Positions 59,323 through 64,000 of a DNA stretch of 64,000 nucleotides are shown here, one piece after another; position 1 is the first letter of the stretch, and every line of letters starts with the position of its first letter. The position numbers and the translations under genes were made by a program. The notes below the pieces were generated by a model. The model saw nothing but the letters and a program-made list of their open reading frames with translations, was not told the DNA's origin and searched no databases. Source of the DNA: Robertkochia marina (GTDB lineage: Bacteria; Bacteroidota; Bacteroidia; Flavobacteriales; Flavobacteriaceae); the NCBI RefSeq assembly GCF_004799345.1, contig NZ_SSMC01000003.1, positions 62,001 through 126,000 on the forward strand. Direction: 5' to 3'.

Positions 59323-60505
59323 TGTAAACCTTCAGGGCTTCCTTGAGGATGTTCACAGCTTTCAGCAGGTTCTCTTTTTTAAGCACATAGGCTATACGAA
59401 CCTGGTTCATGCCCATTCCCGGGGTGGAATAGAAGCCTGCAGCCGGCGCTACCATCACAGTTTCTCCATCAATGTTGAAAGATTCTAAAAGCCATTGCGC
59501 AAAATGTTCGGCATCTGCAACAGGTAATTCAGCGATACAATAAAATGCGCCCTGTGGCTTAGCCGCTTTAACACCTTCTATGGTTGACAGTTCCTTGATC
59601 AGCAGATCGCGACGTTCTACATACTCTGCAATCACCTCGTCAAAGTATTCCTGAGGAGTATCTAAGGCCGCTTCACTGGCTAACTGCGCAAAGGTTGGAG
59701 GAGATAACCGGGCTTGAGCAAACTTCATGGCAGTAGACATTACCTCCTTATTTCGGGAGATCATGCAGCCAATACGTGCGCCGCACATGCTGTATCTTTT
59801 CGAAACAGAATCTACTACGATGGCATGGTCATTCAGATCATTGCGCTCAAGGATGGAAGTATGAGACTTTCCGTCATAGGTAAATTCTCTGTATACTTCA
59901 TCGGCAATTAAGAACAGGTCGTGTTTTTTTACGATCTCGGCTAACTTGGCAATTTCTTCTTCTGAGTACAGGTACCCTGTAGGATTCCCGGGATTACAGA
60001 TCAGGATGGCCTTGGTTTTGGGAGTAATCAGTTTCTCGAATTCTTCAATAGGAGGCAGCGCAAAGTTATTCTCGATCTTAGAGATCACCGGAACTACCTG
60101 AACGCCTGATGCGGTGGCAAAACCATTGTAATTGGCATAAAAAGGCTCGGGAATGATCACCTCATCGCCACTGTCACAAATACTCCCCATGGTAAACAAG
60201 AGGGCCTCAGAACCTCCTGTGGTAATAATTATTTCTGATGGGTCTACATGTATTCCCCGGGTAGCATAATAACCGGCCAGTTTAGTCCTGTAAGATTCAG
60301 AGCCCTCACTGTGGCTGTATGACAAAATTTCGATGTCGTTATTTTTGATAGCTTCAAGGGCTACCTCCGGAGTTTTAATGTCGGGTTGTCCAATGTTTAG
60401 ATGGTATACATGGGTTCCTCTTTTTTTTGCGGCTTCGGCATAGGGAACCAGTTTTCTTATGGGCGATTCGGGCATTGCCTGCCCTTTAGATGAAATCTTT
60501 GGCAT
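59312..60505 (-). CDS. Pyridoxal-phosphate aminotransferase, class I (AspC-like)
   Basis: The 397-residue protein from MPKISSKGQAMPESPIRKL is a fold-type I aminotransferase. The PLP Lys is in VVDSVSKRYSMCGARIG; ICNPGNPTG and the Arg in GMNQVRIAYVL are conserved. It probably transaminates aspartate, aromatic or branched-chain acids. The frame extends to 60559, but the extra 18 residues are hydrophobic and non-family. It is the first gene of a pair with murB. Confidence 0.93.
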   Translation of the reverse strand: MPKISSKGQAMPESPIRKLVPYAEAAKKRGTHVYHLNIGQPDIKTPEVALEAIKNNDIEILSYSHSEGSESYRTKLAGYYATRGIHVDPSEIIITTGGSEALLFTMGSICDSGDEVIIPEPFYANYNGFATASGVQVVPVISKIENNFALPPIEEFEKLITPKTKAILICNPGNPTGYLYSEEEIAKLAEIVKKHDLFLIADEVYREFTYDGKSHTSILERNDLNDHAIVVDSVSKRYSMCGARIGCMISRNKEVMSTAMKFAQARLSPPTFAQLASEAALDTPQEYFDEVIAEYVERRDLLIKELSTIEGVKAAKPQGAFYCIAELPVADAEHFAQWLLESFNIDGETVMVAPAAGFYSTPGMGMNQVRIAYVLKKENLLKAVNILKEALKVYNGA

Positions 60506-60664
60506 ATCCTCTCTGTTTAATGCCAGCAAAATTGCGAAATAAATTTTAAAATAGTCCACTCCGGCGAATGAAAAATAAGCCAGTTAAAGAGTGTTAAATC
60601 AGATGGTTGTTTGTGTTAATTTCCTTAAATTCAGGGTAGTTCATCAATCTAATCATTCCTAATT

Positions 60665-62002
60665 TTGAAATATGGTACTTTCATAGGGTGTCTTTTCTTC
60701 TTATTTGTCCTATTCGCCAATGCCCAGAACGGGTACTTCCTAAAAGCCGGAGAGGACTCAGAGACCATTCATTTTAAATTTATCAATAATCTGATTATAG
60801 TGCCTATCGAGGTGAATGGAGTTGAGCTCTCCTTTATTCTTGATACCGGGGTCAATAAGCCTATTTTGTTTAATACCTCGGGTCGTGAAGACCTGCAGCT
60901 TTTTAATAACCGCAAGATCGAACTTAAGGGGCTTGGAGATGGCACCCCTGTAGAGGCTATTCAGTCAAGCGGCAATACGTTTCGTTTAAAAAACCTTATC
61001 AATACCAACCAGGAACTCTACCTGTTAACTGACAGTAATATTAATTTTTCTCCCAGACTGGGTATTCCGGTGCATGGGATCATAGGGTATGATCTATTGA
61101 AGAATTTTATTGTTGAAGTAAAATACAACAGGAAGCGGCTAAAATTTCATGAACCTGAGTCTTACAAGTACAAGAATTGCAACAGGTGTGAAACGTACCG
61201 TTTGGACATTATTGGCAACAAACCCTTTATGAATGCCAACGTGGCTTTCGGAGAGCGGGATTCAAAGCCTGTTTACCTGTTGGTTGACAGTGGCAGTACC
61301 GATGCTATTTGGCTTTTTGAAGACGAAAGCAGAGGGATCGAGGTGCCTGAGAGACATTTTGACGACTATATGGGCAGAGGGCTTAACGGAGATGTTTACG
61401 GAAAAAGGTCAAAATTGAAAAGTTTTACCATCGGGAATTTTGAAATGGAAGATGCCAAGGTAGCCTTTCCAGATTCAGTTTCGGTGCGCCATATTACCTT
61501 TAAGGGCGGTAGGAACGGCAGCCTTGGGTCTGAAATACTTAAGCGATTTAACCTGATCATCGATTATCCGTATGAACGGATCACCCTTTCGAAGAACGGT
61601 AATTTTAAAGAGCCGTTTCACTATAACATGAGTGGTATTGAACTTGAGCAAAACGGATTACGGGTGGTTACAGAGTCAACAGCTACAGCTATTGGTACGG
61701 TATTTAAAGAAAATTCAGAGGATCCTTCCGGGGGAATTACTTTCAGCTCCAGCAGGCTCTTGTCCATTGCGTTGAAACCCGCACTGGAGATCGCAGAGAT
61801 CAGAAAAGACAGCCCGGCTATGGAGGTCGGGTTGCAAAAGGGTGATATTGTGGTGAGTGTTAACGGGAAGGAAGCTCATAATTACAATATTCAGGAGGTT
61901 AAGGAAATGTTGAACCAGAAACCCGGAAAAACACTTCGACTGGTCGTTGACCGGAATGGTACCCAGTTAAAATTCTCTTTTAAACTACGGCAGGTACTTT
62001 AA
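60665..62002 (+). CDS. Exported retropepsin-like aspartyl protease with PDZ domain
   Basis: The 445-residue protein has a signal peptide (YGTFIGCLFFLFVLFANAQ), two pepsin/retropepsin-like half sites (ELSFILDTGVNKPILF at about 58-73; VYLLVDSGSTDAIWLF at about 202-217) and a C-terminal PDZ domain (about 370-445: KDSPAMEVGLQKGDIVVSVNGK). The second site reads DSG as in many bacterial members. The start codon is TTG; no ATG is available before the signal peptide core. It is probably periplasmic. Confidence 0.87.
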   Translation: MKYGTFIGCLFFLFVLFANAQNGYFLKAGEDSETIHFKFINNLIIVPIEVNGVELSFILDTGVNKPILFNTSGREDLQLFNNRKIELKGLGDGTPVEAIQSSGNTFRLKNLINTNQELYLLTDSNINFSPRLGIPVHGIIGYDLLKNFIVEVKYNRKRLKFHEPESYKYKNCNRCETYRLDIIGNKPFMNANVAFGERDSKPVYLLVDSGSTDAIWLFEDESRGIEVPERHFDDYMGRGLNGDVYGKRSKLKSFTIGNFEMEDAKVAFPDSVSVRHITFKGGRNGSLGSEILKRFNLIIDYPYERITLSKNGNFKEPFHYNMSGIELEQNGLRVVTESTATAIGTVFKENSEDPSGGITFSSSRLLSIALKPALEIAEIRKDSPAMEVGLQKGDIVVSVNGKEAHNYNIQEVKEMLNQKPGKTLRLVVDRNGTQLKFSFKLRQVL

Positions 62003-62082
62003 TTCTTTCACTTTTTCAGGGGTGATAATTATCATGAAATTACCGTGATAAATGACTTAATTTCCAGCAATATAATCGTATT

Positions 62083-63927
62083 ATGGGGGTTAAGATCGTT
62101 AGGAAAATTGATTCCATTGAGGAGCGTAAGCGCTACAATGAACATCTATTGGCCGATATCAGGGCCTTGGAGCAGATGTGCCTTCAGGGGCTCATAGAAG
62201 AAGATAATATTCGTATCGGAGCTGAGCAGGAATTATGCCTGGTTGATCGCAACTGGTATCCGGCTCCCAAGGCTATGGAACTTTTGCAGGCCGCGAATAA
62301 TGAACGATTTACCACCGAAATCACACGATATAATCTCGAGATCAACCTCGATCCTTTATTACTGGGAGGAGATTGTTTTAAAACCTTGTTTAAACAATTG
62401 CGTACAGACCTGCATTACCTGGAAGAGCTGGGCCGGGAGCAGGATGTGAAGATCGTACTTACCGGAATTTTGCCAACCATAGAGCAACAGCATTTGCGGG
62501 AAGAATTTATGGCTCCTGTTGAACGATATTACGCCCTGAACAATCTGATGAGAGAATTGCGAGGGAGGGAGTTTGATCTGCATATGAAAGGTATTGATGA
62601 GGTAACTCTGAAACACGATTCTGTGCTATTTGAAGGGTGTAATACGAGTTTTCAGGCGCATTTGCAGGTAGGTGCCAAAGATTTTGTGAATAGTTATAAC
62701 TGGGCTCAAATGATAGCGGGCCCCGTACTGAGTATATGTACAAACTCTCCATTGCTTTTAGGGAAAGAGTTATGGGATGAGACCAGGATCGCTCTTTTTA
62801 CCCAGAGTATTGATACACGTGCAAGTTCTTTTCTTCTTAACGAGAGAGAAGCAAGGGTAAGTTTTGGAGACAGTTGGGCTCTTGGTAATGCAGCCGACCT
62901 GTTTCGGCAGGAAGTGCTTCGTTTCAGAAGTTTGCTCACTTCAGATTTTGAACTTTACAGTGATGACATGCTTCTGGAAGGGCAGATCCCAAAACTAAAG
63001 GCATTGGGATTGCATAATGGAACCATCTATCGGTGGAACAGGGCCTGCTATGGGGTGACAGACGGAAAACCTCACCTGAGAATAGAGAATCGTTATATTC
63101 CTTCAGGCCCTACCGTTCTAGACCAGGTGGCTAATATGGCGTTTTGGGTCGGGTTAATGAGGGGGCGGCCGGCAACCTATGACGATCTTCATTTGAAGTT
63201 TGATTTTAAGGATGTCAAGAATAACTTTCTCTTAGCGGCCCGGTACGGGATGTCATCCCGATTTTATTGGGGAGACAAACTGGTGTCAGCAGATCGTTTG
63301 TTAAAGGAAGTACTCCTGCCGATCGCCTGGCGAGGTCTTTTGGATAGCGGGGTCAGTGCCGACGATGCAAACCATTATCTAAAGGTGATCGAGAACCGCA
63401 TAGACCACCAGGATGCCAGCAGGTGGATACGTAAGAGTTTCCGGAATCTGCGTACCCAAATGAAAAAAACGGATGCCTGCAGGGCCATAACTGCGGCTAT
63501 ATACACCTATCAGCGAAGAGGGGTCCCCGTTTCCGCATGGAAGATCCTCAGAGAGGATGTAGATATTAAGCTTGAATCTCAAAAATGTGTCAAGCAATTT
63601 ATGAATCGCAACGTGGTCACAGCCAGGATCGATGATAATGCCGGCTTTATTGATCAGCTCATGGAGTGGAGAAAGATTCATCATATGCCCGTTATTGACA
63701 ATCAAGGGATCTTAAAAGGAATCCTGACCTCTACAGATCTTGACCGACACCGGGAATCACTGAAGGGTGTCTGTGTAGAAGAGGTAATGAACCCCAATGT
63801 GGTTACCATTACCCCGGATCAAAGTGTGTTGGAAGCCCGGGAATTGTTGTCTAAAATGAAGATCGGGAGTTTGCCCGTGGTCCATGAGAACTATCTCGTG
63901 GGAATAATTACGAAGAATGATGTCTGA
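62083..63927 (+). CDS. GCS2-type glutamate-cysteine ligase-like protein fused to CBS domains
   Basis: The 614-residue protein has an N-terminal GCS2 (glutamate-cysteine ligase family 2) domain (RIGAEQELCLVDRNWYPAP, TRYNLEINLDPLLLGG, YIPSGPTVLDQVANMAFWVGLM) up to about 480. A pair of CBS domains follows (about 505-614: FMNRNVVTARIDDNAGFID..., EEVMNPNVVTITPDQSVLEARELL). CBS pairs often bind adenine nucleotides and could control the ligase. Glutathione synthesis is not implied. Its stop overlaps the next gene's start by eight bases, so a shared operon is likely. Confidence 0.9.
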   Translation: MGVKIVRKIDSIEERKRYNEHLLADIRALEQMCLQGLIEEDNIRIGAEQELCLVDRNWYPAPKAMELLQAANNERFTTEITRYNLEINLDPLLLGGDCFKTLFKQLRTDLHYLEELGREQDVKIVLTGILPTIEQQHLREEFMAPVERYYALNNLMRELRGREFDLHMKGIDEVTLKHDSVLFEGCNTSFQAHLQVGAKDFVNSYNWAQMIAGPVLSICTNSPLLLGKELWDETRIALFTQSIDTRASSFLLNEREARVSFGDSWALGNAADLFRQEVLRFRSLLTSDFELYSDDMLLEGQIPKLKALGLHNGTIYRWNRACYGVTDGKPHLRIENRYIPSGPTVLDQVANMAFWVGLMRGRPATYDDLHLKFDFKDVKNNFLLAARYGMSSRFYWGDKLVSADRLLKEVLLPIAWRGLLDSGVSADDANHYLKVIENRIDHQDASRWIRKSFRNLRTQMKKTDACRAITAAIYTYQRRGVPVSAWKILREDVDIKLESQKCVKQFMNRNVVTARIDDNAGFIDQLMEWRKIHHMPVIDNQGILKGILTSTDLDRHRESLKGVCVEEVMNPNVVTITPDQSVLEARELLSKMKIGSLPVVHENYLVGIITKNDV

Positions 63928-64000
63928 AACCAAACTGATCGTGAAAAAACCTGCAAGCCATGTAAATAGGGTGCTTTTTGAGCATAATGCCAATCCCGAA
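63920..64000 (+). CDS. Start of a further gene, cut by the window end
   Basis: Only the first 27 codons are present (MSETKLIVKKPASHVNRVLF and seven more residues). The start overlaps the GCS2-CBS stop by eight bases, suggesting coupling. From memory, flavobacterial GCS2-CBS genes can be followed by a succinylglutamate-desuccinylase/aspartoacylase-type gene, but these residues are too few to confirm it. Confidence 0.65.
   Translation, partial: MSETKLIVKKPASHVNRVLFEHNANPE

Overview
The window looks like chromosomal DNA of a marine-type Flavobacteriaceae (Bacteroidota). Evidence seen in the sequence: several TAnnTTTG-type -7 boxes ahead of genes and few Shine-Dalgarno motifs. Evidence from family knowledge: lineage-typical genes (DUF5103, DUF3667, DUF6702, DUF6747), Na+-translocating NADH dehydrogenase, the CDGSH and cry-DASH/DUF2256 modules, and a zinc-ribbon protein without cysteines. 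The species cannot be named from the sequence alone. No phage, integrase, transposase, CRISPR array or rRNA was seen. This is mostly core genome with one repeat-rich intergenic patch.

Layout. (1) 0.1-4.6 kb, minus: proline catabolism pruA, then an operon DUF5103-DUF3667-apaG. (2) 4.8-12.2 kb, plus: complete nqrABCDEF, an intrinsic terminator, a small conserved gene and apbE, whose product would flavinylate NqrB and NqrC. (3) 12.2-19 kb, minus: methyltransferase, methionine aminopeptidase, then a four-gene export operon TetR-ABC-HlyD-TolC whose ABC ATPase has lost most catalytic motifs. (4) 19-24 kb: M1 aminopeptidase, a DUF6702-like protein, a 1.3 kb gene-free repeat patch (22.0-23.3 kb) and a carboxypeptidase-regulatory-like protein. 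(5) 24.2-32.8 kb: peptidase E, RluF, tRNA-Gly, a double GNAT protein, M15 and M48 peptidases, DUF6747, an ankyrin protein, gpmI, a thioredoxin-like protein, TatA and PAP2. (6) 32.8-43.7 kb: O-methyltransferase, kynureninase, MFS transporter, CDGSH protein, SDR, a tandemly duplicated 109-bp terminator-bearing element, a photolyase cluster (FeS-type, DASH-type, DUF2256) and kynurenine 3-monooxygenase. (7) 43.9-50.2 kb: VOC protein, small lipoprotein, ABC exporter, DUF4174, coiled-coil (ex-)zinc ribbon protein, Nif3-like protein, LpxK. (8) 50.2-64 kb: hybrid histidine kinase, a second type of GAPDH, lipA, a variant Nramp-family transporter, two ECF sigma factors (one with its anti-sigma), murB, an aminotransferase, an aspartyl-protease/PDZ protein, a GCS2-CBS fusion and the start of one more gene.

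Functional links: Nqr with ApbE forms the sodium-pumping respiratory entry; kynU and kmo are two steps of kynurenine breakdown separated by 8 kb; DUF2256, cry-DASH and the FeS photolyase form a light-dependent DNA-repair set; TetR-ABC-HlyD-TolC is a tripartite envelope export system.

The most interesting signals are the degenerate ABC ATPase inside an otherwise intact tripartite operon, the duplicated 109-bp element with a paired stem change, a hairpin element in three copies (22.3-23.1 kb) whose stem sequence changes while pairing is kept, and a strong hairpin two bases before the DUF2256 start codon. No clearly new defence or mobile system was found.
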